Assembly (NCBI RefSeq): GCF_000685295.1
Contig: NZ_ARYL01000019.1
Coordinates: 1 to 64,000, forward strand
Reading direction: 5' to 3'
From: Hyphomonas oceanitis SCH89
GTDB taxonomy: Bacteria; Pseudomonadota; Alphaproteobacteria; Caulobacterales; Hyphomonadaceae
DNA length: 64,000 bases
Shown one piece after another: positions 44,035 to 53,548 of this stretch. The translations under genes were made by a program, and so were the position numbers. The notes under the pieces are model-generated. The model saw nothing but the letters and a program-made list of their open reading frames with translations, was not told where the DNA came from and made no database searches. Each line of letters opens with the position of its first letter. Positions within the stretch are counted from its first letter, which is position 1.

Positions 44035-45942
44035 TCAGGCGTTAAGAGCCGTTTCATAATCCTCGATCGCCTGAAGCCAGTCTATCTCGGTCGACTCGGC
44101 TTCGGCCGCGAGATCAGCGCGCTGACGGAGCAGGTCCTGGATCTTTTCCGAGCTGTGTCCGGGGCGTGACAGATCCGTATCAATGGCACCGATTTTGGCA
44201 TTGATCTTTTCGAGCCGCTTCTCGGCGTCGTCCGCTTTGCGTTTGAGACCGGAGGCCGCTTTGCGGGACTCGGAAGATTTCTGGCGCTGGTCGGCCTTGT
44301 TCAGCTTTGGGGCTGGCTCAACCGGCTCGGACTTTGTTTTTTTTTGATTGTTGTCGGATTTGTTGCGATCCGCCTGCAGGACGAGGGCGCGATAATCCTG
44401 AAGGTCGCCATCATAGACGTCGGCTTTTCCGTCCTTCACGAGCCAGAGCTGGTCGGCGGTGCCTTCGGCAAGGAAGATATCGTGGGTAATCAGCAGGACT
44501 GCGCCTTTGAAGTCGTTCAGCGCGTAGATCAGCGCTTCGCGGCTGTCGATGTCGAGGTGGGAGGTCGGCTCGTCGAGGATCAGGATATGCGGCTTCTCCA
44601 TGGCCATGAGGCCAAGTAGCAGACGAACTTTTTCGCCGCCGGAGAGCTTTTCAACTTTGGTCTCCACCTTTTCATGGCTGAAACCCATTTGGGATGCCGT
44701 CGAGCGCTGTTTGGCGACCGGTGTTTCCTTCGGCATGGCGTGGCGGACGTGGTCGAGCACGGTTTCGCCGGGTGTGAGCTCGTCCAGCTGGTCCTGCGAG
44801 AAATAGCCGATGCGGACCTTGCTGTGGGTCACACGGGCGCCGTCCATCAGGGGCAGGCGTTCGGCGATGGATTTGACGAGCGTTGTCTTACCCTGACCAT
44901 TGGTGCCGACAATGGCGATCCGGTCGTCCGGGTCGAGGCGGAGGGTCACGCCGCGCAGGATGCTGGCATCGGTACCATAGCCGAGTTCTGCGCCGCGCAG
45001 TTCGAGCAGTGGCGGTGCCATCTTGTCGCCCGGCTCCGGGAAATGGAAGGGCACCGTGCGTTCGGCCATCGGGATGGAGATGTCCTGCATCTTTTCGAGC
45101 ATTTTGACGCGCGACTGGGCCTGGCGTGCCTTGGACGCTTTGGCGCGAAAGCGGTCAACGAACGCCTGAAGGTGGGCCTTATCGACTTCCTGCTTGGCGC
45201 GCTGGCTTTCAAGTTGGGCGTATTTGGCGGAGCGAAGGCGCAGCCAAGCGTCATAACCACCGGGCACAATCGCGAGTTTCTTGTGCTCAAGCGCCATCGT
45301 GTGGGTAACACAGCGGTTCAGCATTTCACGGTCGTGCGAGACGATCAGCACCGTGTGCGGGTATTTCTTGATATAGCCTTCGAGCCACGCGGCGCCCTCG
45401 AGGTCGAGATAGTTGGTCGGTTCGTCGAGCAGCAGCAGGTCAGGCTGAGAGAAGAGGACGCCCGCGATGGCGGCACGCATGCGCCAGCCGCCGGAGAATT
45501 CGCGGGTCGGGCGGTCAAGATCTGCTTGCGTGAAGCCGAGGCCCATGAGGACCTCAGCTGCCCGTGAATCCGCTGACCAAGCGTCTATATCGACGAGACG
45601 GGTGTGGATATCTGCGATCCGCATAGGATCTTCGGCCGTCTCCGCTTCCTGCATCAGGGCGTGGCGCTCGGTATCGGCGGCTAGAACGACTTCCAGAATG
45701 GTCTCGTCTGTCGGGGCGACTTCCTGCGCGACCCAGCCAAGCTTGGCGCCCTGATTCAGGCGGATTGAGCCGTCATTGGTTGGATGCGTGATCTCCTCGC
45801 GGATCAGCTTCAGCAGCGTGGACTTGCCCGTGCCGTTGCGGCCGACGAGGCCGACTTTCCAGCCAGACGCGATCTGGGCGGAGGCGCCTTCAAACAGGAG
45901 GCGCGCTTCAATACGATAGTCGAGGTTCGAAATGGTCAGCAT
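44035..45942 (-). CDS. ABC-F family ATPase (Uup/EttA-like)
   Basis: About 635 residues from the ATG giving MLTISNLDYRIE (a longer start lies at 45969). It has two ABC domains without membrane helices: Walker A GRNGTGKSTL with signature FSGGWRMR in the first, GTNGQGKTTL with LSGGEKVRL in the second. A P-site tRNA-interaction linker lies between them, and a charged coiled-coil tail follows at about 540-635. ABC-F proteins act on ribosomes during elongation or rescue, and some give antibiotic resistance. A run of nine A on the coding strand (44337-44345) encodes the Lys-rich stretch before the tail. Confidence 0.9.
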   Translation of the reverse strand: MLTISNLDYRIEARLLFEGASAQIASGWKVGLVGRNGTGKSTLLKLIREEITHPTNDGSIRLNQGAKLGWVAQEVAPTDETILEVVLAADTERHALMQEAETAEDPMRIADIHTRLVDIDAWSADSRAAEVLMGLGFTQADLDRPTREFSGGWRMRAAIAGVLFSQPDLLLLDEPTNYLDLEGAAWLEGYIKKYPHTVLIVSHDREMLNRCVTHTMALEHKKLAIVPGGYDAWLRLRSAKYAQLESQRAKQEVDKAHLQAFVDRFRAKASKARQAQSRVKMLEKMQDISIPMAERTVPFHFPEPGDKMAPPLLELRGAELGYGTDASILRGVTLRLDPDDRIAIVGTNGQGKTTLVKSIAERLPLMDGARVTHSKVRIGYFSQDQLDELTPGETVLDHVRHAMPKETPVAKQRSTASQMGFSHEKVETKVEKLSGGEKVRLLLGLMAMEKPHILILDEPTSHLDIDSREALIYALNDFKGAVLLITHDIFLAEGTADQLWLVKDGKADVYDGDLQDYRALVLQADRNKSDNNQKKTKSEPVEPAPKLNKADQRQKSSESRKAASGLKRKADDAEKRLEKINAKIGAIDTDLSRPGHSSEKIQDLLRQRADLAAEAESTEIDWLQAIEDYETALNA

Positions 45943-45970
45943 TTCGTGGGGTTTAGCGATGAGCCCCATG

Positions 45971-46012
45971 AAGGCAAGGGCCTAAGCTCCGTTGTGGGGT
46001 CAGGCCCTGCCT
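45971..46012. terminator. hairpin between the RND pump and ABC-F genes
   Basis: AAGGCAAGGGCCT (45971-45983) pairs with AGGCCCTGCCTT (46001-46012) with one bulged base and a 17-base loop. It starts just after the stop of the leftward RND gene. No strong U-run follows on the minus strand, so termination may be partial. Confidence 0.45.
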
Positions 46013-49000
46013 TTATTCCGCTGGAACAGGGGCGATCTCTTCCAGTGCCTTCATATCGAGCTGCGCATCGAAGGCAGGATAGTGCTTGCCTGTGATGAGA
46101 TGGGCGAAGAAGCGCTTGATATCGGCCCCGATGCCGTAGAGGGCCGGAACGAAGAACAGGGTGACGAAGAGCGCAAACAGAACACCGAAGGCGAGCCCCA
46201 CACCGATCGGGATGAGGAACTGGGCCTGGATGGACCGTTCCAGCATCAGCGGCAGGAGGCCGACAAAGGTTGTGAGCGAGGTGAGCAGGATTGGACGGAA
46301 GCGGCGTGTACCGGCCTCGACCAGTGCTTGTGCGCCGTCCATGCCGCGATCACGCAGCTGGTGTACATAGTCAATGAGGACGAGGTTGTCGTTCACGGCG
46401 ACGCCGGCCGCTGCCATTATGCCCATATAGGACAGGATACTGAGCGGGAAACCCATCACGAGATGGCCGACCATGGCCCCGGTGAAACAAAACGGAATGG
46501 CGGCGAGCAGGATGAGGATTGGTTCTGCATAAGACTTGAATGCCACGGCGACGAGGAAATAGGCGACGCCTATTGCGATCAGCAGGAGCGTCATGATCTC
46601 GGCGAAGAATTCAGCCTCGCCTTGTGCCCGGCCTATATTGCCGCGCCGAACCTGTGGATGAGCTTTGTCAAAGCTTTCGAAGAAATTGTTGTCGAGTTCG
46701 TTGCGGATTTCGGTAATCCGTTCGGCCGCGACTTCTGCACTGACCACAATGGCCCGGCGGCGTTCGCGTCGATTGATCTGCGAAATGCCTTTCTCGAAGC
46801 GAATGTCGGCAACGGCATAGAGTGGCAGCTCACGCCCATCGGCGGTGCGGATGCGGATGTTGTTGAGAAAATCCAGGGATTCTCGGTCAGACCGCGGATA
46901 GCGAACGAAGACACGAACATCTTCACCATCGCGCGGCAGGCGTTGGACTTCCTCACCATAGAAGCCCTGCCGGACCTGACGGGCGACATCGGCGGTGGTG
47001 ATGCCGAGGGATTCTGCGCCGGGCTTCAGGTCAAACTGGATTTCATCGGTCGCGCTCTGGACGTCGTTCACGACATTGTAGACGCCGTCATAGGAGCGGA
47101 GCTTCAACATCAAATCTTCAGCAGCTGCGTTCAGCGCGTCCAAGTCGGTAGAGTTGAGCATGTACTGGATCGGCGGGTCGGTGTCGGCATTCTTGTAGTT
47201 GACGGTGATGGTCTCAGCGTCCGGTACTTCCCCGATGAGGGCGCGCAGGCGTTCGGCCGTTTCCTTGGCGGTGAGCGTGCGTGTTTCGGGCGGCACAAGT
47301 TTGACCAGCGCGAGGACATTGTTGTCGCGTGAGCGGGTGTACCAGTTCTCGATCAGTTTGCCTTCGCCATTGGTCGAGGCATTGATTTCGTCTTCGAGCG
47401 CTTTCTCGCCAGCCTGGATCTGGGCCAGGACTTCGAGTGTGCGGGAATAGGGTGTGCCCTCGGGCAGCTCAACCGTGACGGCGATCTGATCGGATTCTGT
47501 TTCTGGAAAGAAGATCGTCTTGACGAGACCGTTTGTCAGGAGGCCGACGGAGAGCACCATGCCGCCGACAAAGATGGCTGCTGTCAGGTAGCGCTGGCGC
47601 AAAGCCGCGACCATGAGCGGGCGGTAGAGGTTGCGCGCGACCCAGACGATGGAATTGGCAATCGTGTCCTGGAAGCGCGCGAAACGGCTGTCGCGACTGG
47701 CGGGTTTCAGATGTGACAGGTGAGCCGGCAGTATCAGAAGCGATTCAATGAGCGAGAATGTAAGCGCGAGGATGACGACGAGCGAAATGGAGCGTGTGAA
47801 CTCGCTGGTGCCGCCCGAGAGCATCATCCACGGCGCAAAGAAAATCATTGTTGTAAAGACCGCGAAGATGACCGGCTTGATGACCATCGTCGTGCCGTTG
47901 ATTGCGGCGGTCAGGCCTTCTTCGCCGTCTTCCGTTCGGGAGTGAATAGCCTCGCCGACAATAATCGCATCGTCAACGATCACGCCAATCACAAGCAGGA
48001 AGGCGAAGGTGGAGATCATGTTGAATGAGACGTCCATCAGCGGCAGCAGCGCGAGACCGCCGGCGAAGGCCGTACCGATGCCAACCGCGACCCAGATGGC
48101 GATCTTCGGGCGCAGGAAGAGAAGGAGCGTAATCAGGACCAGGCCGAGGCCCATCAGGAAGTTCGACCCGATAAGCCTTATGCGACTCATATAGTCGATG
48201 GAGGAGTCCTGCCATATGGTCATCGTGATGCCGGGGGGCGTGTGTTTGACAGCCTCGTCGTAATAGCCGCGCACATTCTTCGCCATCTTCACGATGTTCA
48301 TGTTCGGTCCGTTCATGACCTGAACGAGGATCGTGCGCTTGCCGTTGACCGTGGCGAGAAGGTTCACTTCCTCAAAGCCGTCGATGACCTTGGCCATGTC
48401 GGAGACGCGGACCACGGCGCCGTTCGGCATCTGTTTGACGATGATGTTCTCGAATTCAGCCTGCGTGTCCGCCTGTGAGCGGGTGCGCAGCTGGACATTG
48501 CCGCCATCACTGCGGACATTACCGGCTGAGATGTTGACCGAGGTTCCGCCGACCGCATTCGCCACTTCGGAGAGGCTGACACCATAGCGGCGCAGGGCTT
48601 CTTCGGAGACCTCAATCGAGATTTCCGCATTGCGCACGCCAAACAGGTCGACCGACGGCACATAGCCAAGCAGACCGATTTCCCGACGGGTGGCTTCGGC
48701 AAAACGCTTCAGCTCCTGTTCGCTGACGCTTTCATCGGCCGAAACAGCGATGCGCATCAGTTCATACCGATTGCGGAAAACATGAATCTGAGCGGGTTCG
48801 GCTGCGGATGGGAATGTGCTGATGGAATCGATCTGGCGTTTCAGTTCCTGCAGGAACTTGCCTTCGTCCAAGTCTTCATTGCCGACCACGACCACGCGAG
48901 CGACGCCTTCATAGGAACTGGAGCTCAGTTCCTTGATACCCTCCACCGTGCTGACGGCCTCTTCCATGCGGACGGTGAGCTGTTCCTCAACGTCCTGGGG

Positions 49001-49168
49001 AGAGGCGCCGCGCCATACGACGGTGATCGCCGCGCCGGGGAATTCGACATAGGGCTCAAGCTCGCGCTCCATACGGAGATAGGCGACGATGCCCGCAATG
49101 ATCAGGGCGATCATCAGAAGATTGGCAGCGACCTTGTTGTCTGCCCACCAGCGGATAAATCCCGACAT
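46013..49168 (-). CDS. RND family efflux permease
   Basis: 1051 residues with two repeats of membrane helices and large periplasmic loops. The start MSGFIRWWADNKVAANLLM is typical of a separate HAE-type branch distinct from the AcrB-like pump at 16079. The helix 4 segment VIVDDAIIVGEAIHSR carries the Asp pair for proton relay. Its adaptor is encoded 15 bases upstream. No outer-membrane channel lies beside it, so it probably borrows a TolC-type channel. Confidence 0.93.
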   Translation of the reverse strand: MSGFIRWWADNKVAANLLMIALIIAGIVAYLRMERELEPYVEFPGAAITVVWRGASPQDVEEQLTVRMEEAVSTVEGIKELSSSSYEGVARVVVVGNEDLDEGKFLQELKRQIDSISTFPSAAEPAQIHVFRNRYELMRIAVSADESVSEQELKRFAEATRREIGLLGYVPSVDLFGVRNAEISIEVSEEALRRYGVSLSEVANAVGGTSVNISAGNVRSDGGNVQLRTRSQADTQAEFENIIVKQMPNGAVVRVSDMAKVIDGFEEVNLLATVNGKRTILVQVMNGPNMNIVKMAKNVRGYYDEAVKHTPPGITMTIWQDSSIDYMSRIRLIGSNFLMGLGLVLITLLLFLRPKIAIWVAVGIGTAFAGGLALLPLMDVSFNMISTFAFLLVIGVIVDDAIIVGEAIHSRTEDGEEGLTAAINGTTMVIKPVIFAVFTTMIFFAPWMMLSGGTSEFTRSISLVVILALTFSLIESLLILPAHLSHLKPASRDSRFARFQDTIANSIVWVARNLYRPLMVAALRQRYLTAAIFVGGMVLSVGLLTNGLVKTIFFPETESDQIAVTVELPEGTPYSRTLEVLAQIQAGEKALEDEINASTNGEGKLIENWYTRSRDNNVLALVKLVPPETRTLTAKETAERLRALIGEVPDAETITVNYKNADTDPPIQYMLNSTDLDALNAAAEDLMLKLRSYDGVYNVVNDVQSATDEIQFDLKPGAESLGITTADVARQVRQGFYGEEVQRLPRDGEDVRVFVRYPRSDRESLDFLNNIRIRTADGRELPLYAVADIRFEKGISQINRRERRRAIVVSAEVAAERITEIRNELDNNFFESFDKAHPQVRRGNIGRAQGEAEFFAEIMTLLLIAIGVAYFLVAVAFKSYAEPILILLAAIPFCFTGAMVGHLVMGFPLSILSYMGIMAAAGVAVNDNLVLIDYVHQLRDRGMDGAQALVEAGTRRFRPILLTSLTTFVGLLPLMLERSIQAQFLIPIGVGLAFGVLFALFVTLFFVPALYGIGADIKRFFAHLITGKHYPAFDAQLDMKALEEIAPVPAE

Positions 49169-49183
49169 GCCCCCGGTTCCCTT

Positions 49184-50449
49184 CTAGTCGTTCGACGCAC
49201 TGGCTTCAGCCGCGAAGGCTGTTTCCAGTCGGTCGACAGATTTGATCTTCATACCCTCGGCTACGGCGCGCACAGGCGATGTGATGACTTTCTCGCCTGC
49301 AGAAACGCCGCTTGTGATAACGAGGCGCTCCCGGTCTGAAAAGGCGACGTTCACGGGGCGGATTTCGAGCGTGTCATCATCACGTGCGACATAGACTGAA
49401 GCCTTGCCGCGCAGGGCGGTGCGCGGGAGAACGACACTTTCGTCGAGGGCGCGACCGGCAATCACCGCGTCAACATAGAGGCCGGTGGCGAGTGGCGTGC
49501 CATTGTCTGCGCCTTTGCCATAAGGGTCGGCGACCTCGACATAGGCAAAGAGGACCCGGGTTTCGGGATCAAAGCCGCTATCGGTACGGGTAATGCGGCC
49601 CGACCATTTATGAGACACGCCTGCAACAGTGGCTTCGAGTATAACGGGTGGCCCTTTTTGGCCGGAGGCTTCTGAAAAACCGATGCCGAGGCCCAGATTC
49701 TCGAGATCGGCGTCGCTCAGCGCAATGGCGATTTCGACCACGTCGCTGGCATAGATATCGCCGAGACGCGCGCCCGGAGAGACATAGGCGCCGACATTGA
49801 CCGACTTCTGGCGCACGCGCCCGGGGAAGGGCGCAACGATCCGCGTGCGAGAGAGCTGGAGACGGGCTTCGTCGAGGCGCGCTTCAGCTGAGGCGAGTTG
49901 GGCTTCAGCCTGGGCGCGTTGAGGGCGGCGGAGTGTAAGGTCGGAGACGTCAGAGATGCCGAGTTGCTCGGCGCCCTGGCTTGCAATCTGGCCTTCGGAG
50001 ATTTCCTGCATAAGAGCTGTATGCGCCTGGGCGACGGCGGCCTCGGCCTGGACAATGCCCAGCTCGTATTCGCGCGCCTCGAGCCGAACGAGTGTTTCAC
50101 CTTGCTTGAATTGTGCGCCGGCGAGGAAATTCGGGGAGACATAAACGACCCGGCCGGTGATCTCGGCGGCAAGACTCACTTCGGAGCGGGCCTTCACTGC
50201 GCCCTGGCCGTGGACCGTGATCGTTACAGGTTCCTTGCGCGCTGTTGCGGTGAGCACAGGGAGCGCTTCAATGATGGTTGCTTTCTCCTCGGGAGCGGGC
50301 TTGAGGGCGCTCATGCCGATGAAGCCGCCGGCCGCACCTATCAACACCAGGACTGGCAGGACCAAAAAAATGAGTCGCTTGATCAGGAGACCCAGCCGGA
50401 AGGGCGGTTTTTGGGCTGTTTCTGCATAAGTCATCGGCGAAATGCTCAT
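49184..50449 (-). CDS. RND efflux periplasmic adaptor
   Basis: About 421 residues from ATG 50449. The in-frame extension to 50557 is A/T-rich, contains repeats and lacks protein-like features. A cytosolic N-terminus (about 20 residues) precedes one membrane anchor (about 23-46), so it is not a lipoprotein, unlike the adaptor at 14857. The lipoyl halves and hairpin follow (EVSLAAEITGRVVYVSPNF, then RIVAPFPGRVRQKSVNVG), with beta-barrel and membrane-proximal parts. It works with the permease directly downstream. Confidence 0.9.
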   Translation of the reverse strand: MSISPMTYAETAQKPPFRLGLLIKRLIFLVLPVLVLIGAAGGFIGMSALKPAPEEKATIIEALPVLTATARKEPVTITVHGQGAVKARSEVSLAAEITGRVVYVSPNFLAGAQFKQGETLVRLEAREYELGIVQAEAAVAQAHTALMQEISEGQIASQGAEQLGISDVSDLTLRRPQRAQAEAQLASAEARLDEARLQLSRTRIVAPFPGRVRQKSVNVGAYVSPGARLGDIYASDVVEIAIALSDADLENLGLGIGFSEASGQKGPPVILEATVAGVSHKWSGRITRTDSGFDPETRVLFAYVEVADPYGKGADNGTPLATGLYVDAVIAGRALDESVVLPRTALRGKASVYVARDDDTLEIRPVNVAFSDRERLVITSGVSAGEKVITSPVRAVAEGMKIKSVDRLETAFAAEASASND

Positions 50450-50524
50450 CTTGTGTCTGGCGTGAGGTGCGGTTTTCTGCGCGCATCCTCTTGTGCCTTG
50501 ATGAGTCTTGGTAACACCGAAATT

Positions 50525-50558
50525 ATTGAAAAACAATATCTCGTAGTTGATAAACAAC
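50525..50558. promoter_or_regulatory. paired 13-bp palindromic boxes, 21 bp apart
   Basis: ATTGAAAAACAAT (50525-50537) and GTTGATAAACAAC (50546-50558) share the core TTGANAAACAA. Each is an imperfect palindrome, and their starts are exactly 21 bases (two helical turns) apart. They lie 76-109 bases upstream of the adaptor gene start, in an A/T-rich gap (50450-50680) with no gene. This looks like a tandem operator for a dimeric regulator of the efflux operon. Confidence 0.55.
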
Positions 50559-50680
50559 GAAAGATTGCTGTTTTTCGGTCTTTGAATTCTACGCTTACTT
50601 ATCCACTGGTGGCTTTTGAGGGCGCCGTTTACGTTGTTCTATAGGTCCTAATGGCGTCCGTCGTGCCCTACCTGCCTGGC

Positions 50681-51169
50681 TCAGCGGCTCTCCGGCTGGC
50701 AGGCCGAGAGGCCAAAGACGGGGATCATGGTTTCCCAGCCATCCTTGGCGACAAGCGAGAGACGGCCATCTTCGATGCGTTGACCGCCGTCGAGCATTTC
50801 ACCAGCACTGAAGCTGACGCCGACATTGCCCTGGTCGGACGCGTAGGTCATGCGGGTCATGAACTGGCCAAACAAATCACCCTTGGAGGATGTGAGACGC
50901 AATTCACGCTGCTCGCCATCTATCTCCATCACAGCTGTGTCAGTGCCGGCTTTTGCGAAGAAGATGAAGCGGAGCGGCTCCCCATTGGTCCAGAGGAAGA
51001 GGCCGCAAGCGCCTGGGGGAAGCGTCTGCGGCGGCAGCTCGCCGGTCCGGTTTATGACATCCGACGCGCTTATTGTGGGCGCTTCTGGTGTGGGCTTGCT
51101 TGTGCAGGCGGTGAAGACAGCGCCGCTCAGGAGGATCATGGCCAAGTGGCTGAGACGCAGGCTTGGCAT
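50681..51169 (-). CDS. lipoprotein at the end of the type II secretion operon
   Basis: 162 residues from ATG 51169, with GAGGAG eight bases upstream. The signal peptide ends at FTAC, a lipobox. The mature part has about 140 residues and contains PPGACGLFLWTNGEPLRFIF and a late Cys, so a disulfide is possible. I recognise no family. The gene directly follows gspN, overlapping its end by a few bases, so it is probably co-expressed with the secretion apparatus. A pilotin-like role (guiding the secretin to the outer membrane) is a positional guess only. Confidence 0.7.
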   Translation of the reverse strand: MPSLRLSHLAMILLSGAVFTACTSKPTPEAPTISASDVINRTGELPPQTLPPGACGLFLWTNGEPLRFIFFAKAGTDTAVMEIDGEQRELRLTSSKGDLFGQFMTRMTYASDQGNVGVSFSAGEMLDGGQRIEDGRLSLVAKDGWETMIPVFGLSACQPESR

Positions 51170-51171
51170 GA

Positions 51172-51924
51172 TCAATTCTCCTCGTTCCGGGCGGCTTCCC
51201 GGCGCAGGGTGTACCCGTTCCCGGATTTTGTGAAGCCAAGTGTGGCAAGGGCAGCAGTTGCCTGTGGATCCAGCTTTTCGACATGCAGGTCCATGCTTGT
51301 ACGCCCATCCGGCAAGGTCGATAGTGTGATCTCAAAACGTTCGCCGTTCTGTCCGTCACCGGACAGCGGCAGTTTGAGTGTGCCGTCGGTGCAGACAGGT
51401 GAACCCGTGAGCATCGGCCAGTCGCGGCCATACTGGACACCGAGGCGGCTTACGAGATCCAGCTGTGCCGAGCCGTTCGCGCTGGTGCACTGTCCGTTGC
51501 GGCCAAGGCGAATGGCGGCATTGGACAGTTTGAGCGTTCCGCCGACGCGGCGCAGTTCGTCATGGATGCCGTCCAGCCGACTGATATCCACTTCAGCGCC
51601 GAGATTGGACAGGTTCACCGACGATGGTGAGATTGAGACTCTCAAACGCGCCCGACCGGTAGGAGCGCCCCAGTTTATGTCTGAGCCGACTGAGCCTGTG
51701 AAGAGCGATAGCGGGGACGATCGGATATCCAGCGCGCCTGCGGGCGTGCCGCGATAAACCAGTCCTGTGACTTGTCCGTGCCAGATGGTGCCGCGCGCCT
51801 GCTGCCAGCCTATGCCTTGTTCGATCAGGCCGGCGTTGCGCATGGCGAATGACAGGGGAATGCCTGAAACCAGACCCACTATAAGCGCCGCCGCGAAGAC
51901 GAGGATGAGAGCGATCCGCTTCAT
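51172..51924 (-). CDS. gspN: type II secretion system protein N
   Basis: 250 residues with one N-terminal membrane helix (about 5-27) and a beta-rich periplasmic domain. The fold signature GIGWQQARGTIWHGQVTGL matches GspN. GspN is an accessory component present in only some systems, thought to sit between the inner membrane and the secretin. The start overlaps the gspM stop by 4 bases. Confidence 0.85.
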   Translation of the reverse strand: MKRIALILVFAAALIVGLVSGIPLSFAMRNAGLIEQGIGWQQARGTIWHGQVTGLVYRGTPAGALDIRSSPLSLFTGSVGSDINWGAPTGRARLRVSISPSSVNLSNLGAEVDISRLDGIHDELRRVGGTLKLSNAAIRLGRNGQCTSANGSAQLDLVSRLGVQYGRDWPMLTGSPVCTDGTLKLPLSGDGQNGERFEITLSTLPDGRTSMDLHVEKLDPQATAALATLGFTKSGNGYTLRREAARNEEN

Positions 51925-52397
51925 CCTTGCTTGCCTCCAAATTCGAAACTTGAGCGGACTAGGCCTGCGCCCGTGTCATTCATTGTCGCGCGACTGGCCT
52001 CAAGGGAGGCTGTGTTGCGTAGGTCAAAGAGCCAGGCGAAAATGTTCTCTGCGTTTGTGTCATCGATCTGGACCGTAATGACGCCTTCAGTGCTGACCTG
52101 AATGCGTGCGATGGCCAGACCGCGCCTTGTGGCAGCTTCGAGAATGGCGCGCCGGCTGCTGTCTGGATCGAGTGCAGGGCCAGCCTGCGTGCCATTCGCG
52201 GCTGCAGGCGACAGGCCCCGCGATGTCATGACGTCTAATGTACGAGAAGCCTGGTCAGCTTTGAGCGCCGCTTCCGCCCTCCCGGCGAACAGGGGAACAA
52301 TGATGAACTGTAACAGGATGATAAGCGCGAGCAGGATGGCTGCCGCGGCTACAAGGCCTTGCTCGCGCAGGCTGCGTTTGTCCCACCATTCAATCAT
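51921..52397 (-). CDS. gspM: type II secretion system protein M
   Basis: 158 residues. A short cytosolic start (MIEWWDKRSLREQGL) and one membrane helix (about 16-38) precede a small periplasmic ferredoxin-like domain. It is a GspL partner in the inner-membrane platform. ATGA overlap couples it to gspL upstream. Confidence 0.85.
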   Translation of the reverse strand: MIEWWDKRSLREQGLVAAAAILLALIILLQFIIVPLFAGRAEAALKADQASRTLDVMTSRGLSPAAANGTQAGPALDPDSSRRAILEAATRRGLAIARIQVSTEGVITVQIDDTNAENIFAWLFDLRNTASLEASRATMNDTGAGLVRSSFEFGGKQG

Positions 52398-53548
52398 TGG
52401 GCTGCCTCCAGTGTCAGGTCACCGATAACCCGGTCATCCTGCTGACGGGAGTCGCCGAGCGAAACGCCGAGGCCCTTGGCCTCAAGTGCATTCTTGAGGT
52501 CCGCGTCGCTGCCATATTTTGGATAGACCATATTTGCGAGAAGCCGCCCGGTCTGCCGGTCATAACGCAGCCCCTCAATTGAAATGCCACTTTCAGCGGG
52601 AATGGATTCATAGAGGAGTGCGGTGGCATCAAGGAAGGCCAGCCGGTTGGCGGCGGGAGCGGCGTCCTGGTTTCGCACCGCTGCGTCGAGGTTGCTGGGC
52701 ACCGGCGTCCCGGGAAATGATGCGGCATAGATCCCACGCGCGTGCTGATCGAGCACATCGGACAGGCGCGAAAGGGACCAGGTTTCCAGCCCGACCATCG
52801 CAAGGAGAGCGACGGCAGCGGCCGCGCCCAGTAGAAGCGTTGAGCGCCACGCACCAATACGGATATCGGCTTGTTTGCGACTGATAAACGGACCCTGACG
52901 GAGGTCGGTCAGTGCACCAGCTGTTTCGGCCCATTGGGCGAGTTGCGCGAGAACCGGCAGAGACGACGCGCTGCTTGCTGACACACCGAGCCGATGCGCG
53001 AGTGCGGCACTGGACGTTGTAAGCGGCGCTTTTGACGAATTCGCGAGGGCTTTCAGCGCGTCGTCTGGCAGCGCGGCATCAATGGCAAACCGTTTTTCGC
53101 CTGTGGAAACGAGGACGTGGTCTCCGGCGTCTACGGCCATGGGGGCTGCGGGCAGGACAGAGACGTCGGCCACAAGTTTAGCCGTCTTCAAGCCAGACGC
53201 GTTCAGACGCGCGACCCATTCTTCCATGAGCGCCGGCTCAACCACATGTACAGGGCGCAATCCGCTGTCGAGTGTCTGACCAATCGCGACATGGGCTTCT
53301 TCAACAGGAACGGCGACTTCATCTTCAAGGGCAAAGGCGGCAGACCGCCGAATTTCGGCCGCGCCCTGTGCCGGTATGCGTACTTCGAAACAGCCGACGT
53401 CCGTACCGGGTACGAACACGACCACATCATCGCCAGAGGAGACATTCGCGTCTGCGGCAGACAGGAGATTGATGCTCCTGTCGTTGACGAGCGCGAATTC
53501 CGTGGGCGCGCCCGAAGGTGGCATAAGAGTAAAAAGGCGCCGGGCCAT
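52394..53548 (-). CDS. gspL: type II secretion system protein L
   Basis: 384 residues. The N-terminal actin-like cytosolic domain (about 1-230) normally binds the GspE ATPase. One membrane helix (about 237-258) and a periplasmic ferredoxin-like domain follow. The length is typical. The start overlaps the gspK stop (TGATG), so the two are coupled. Confidence 0.87.
   Translation of the reverse strand: MARRLFTLMPPSGAPTEFALVNDRSINLLSAADANVSSGDDVVVFVPGTDVGCFEVRIPAQGAAEIRRSAAFALEDEVAVPVEEAHVAIGQTLDSGLRPVHVVEPALMEEWVARLNASGLKTAKLVADVSVLPAAPMAVDAGDHVLVSTGEKRFAIDAALPDDALKALANSSKAPLTTSSAALAHRLGVSASSASSLPVLAQLAQWAETAGALTDLRQGPFISRKQADIRIGAWRSTLLLGAAAAVALLAMVGLETWSLSRLSDVLDQHARGIYAASFPGTPVPSNLDAAVRNQDAAPAANRLAFLDATALLYESIPAESGISIEGLRYDRQTGRLLANMVYPKYGSDADLKNALEAKGLGVSLGDSRQQDDRVIGDLTLEAAQ

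Noticed and set aside
45992-47332. 446-codon plus-strand frame opposite the RND permease
   Set aside because: The permease has clear helices and motifs. The opposing frame is acidic low-complexity sequence without recognisable domains.
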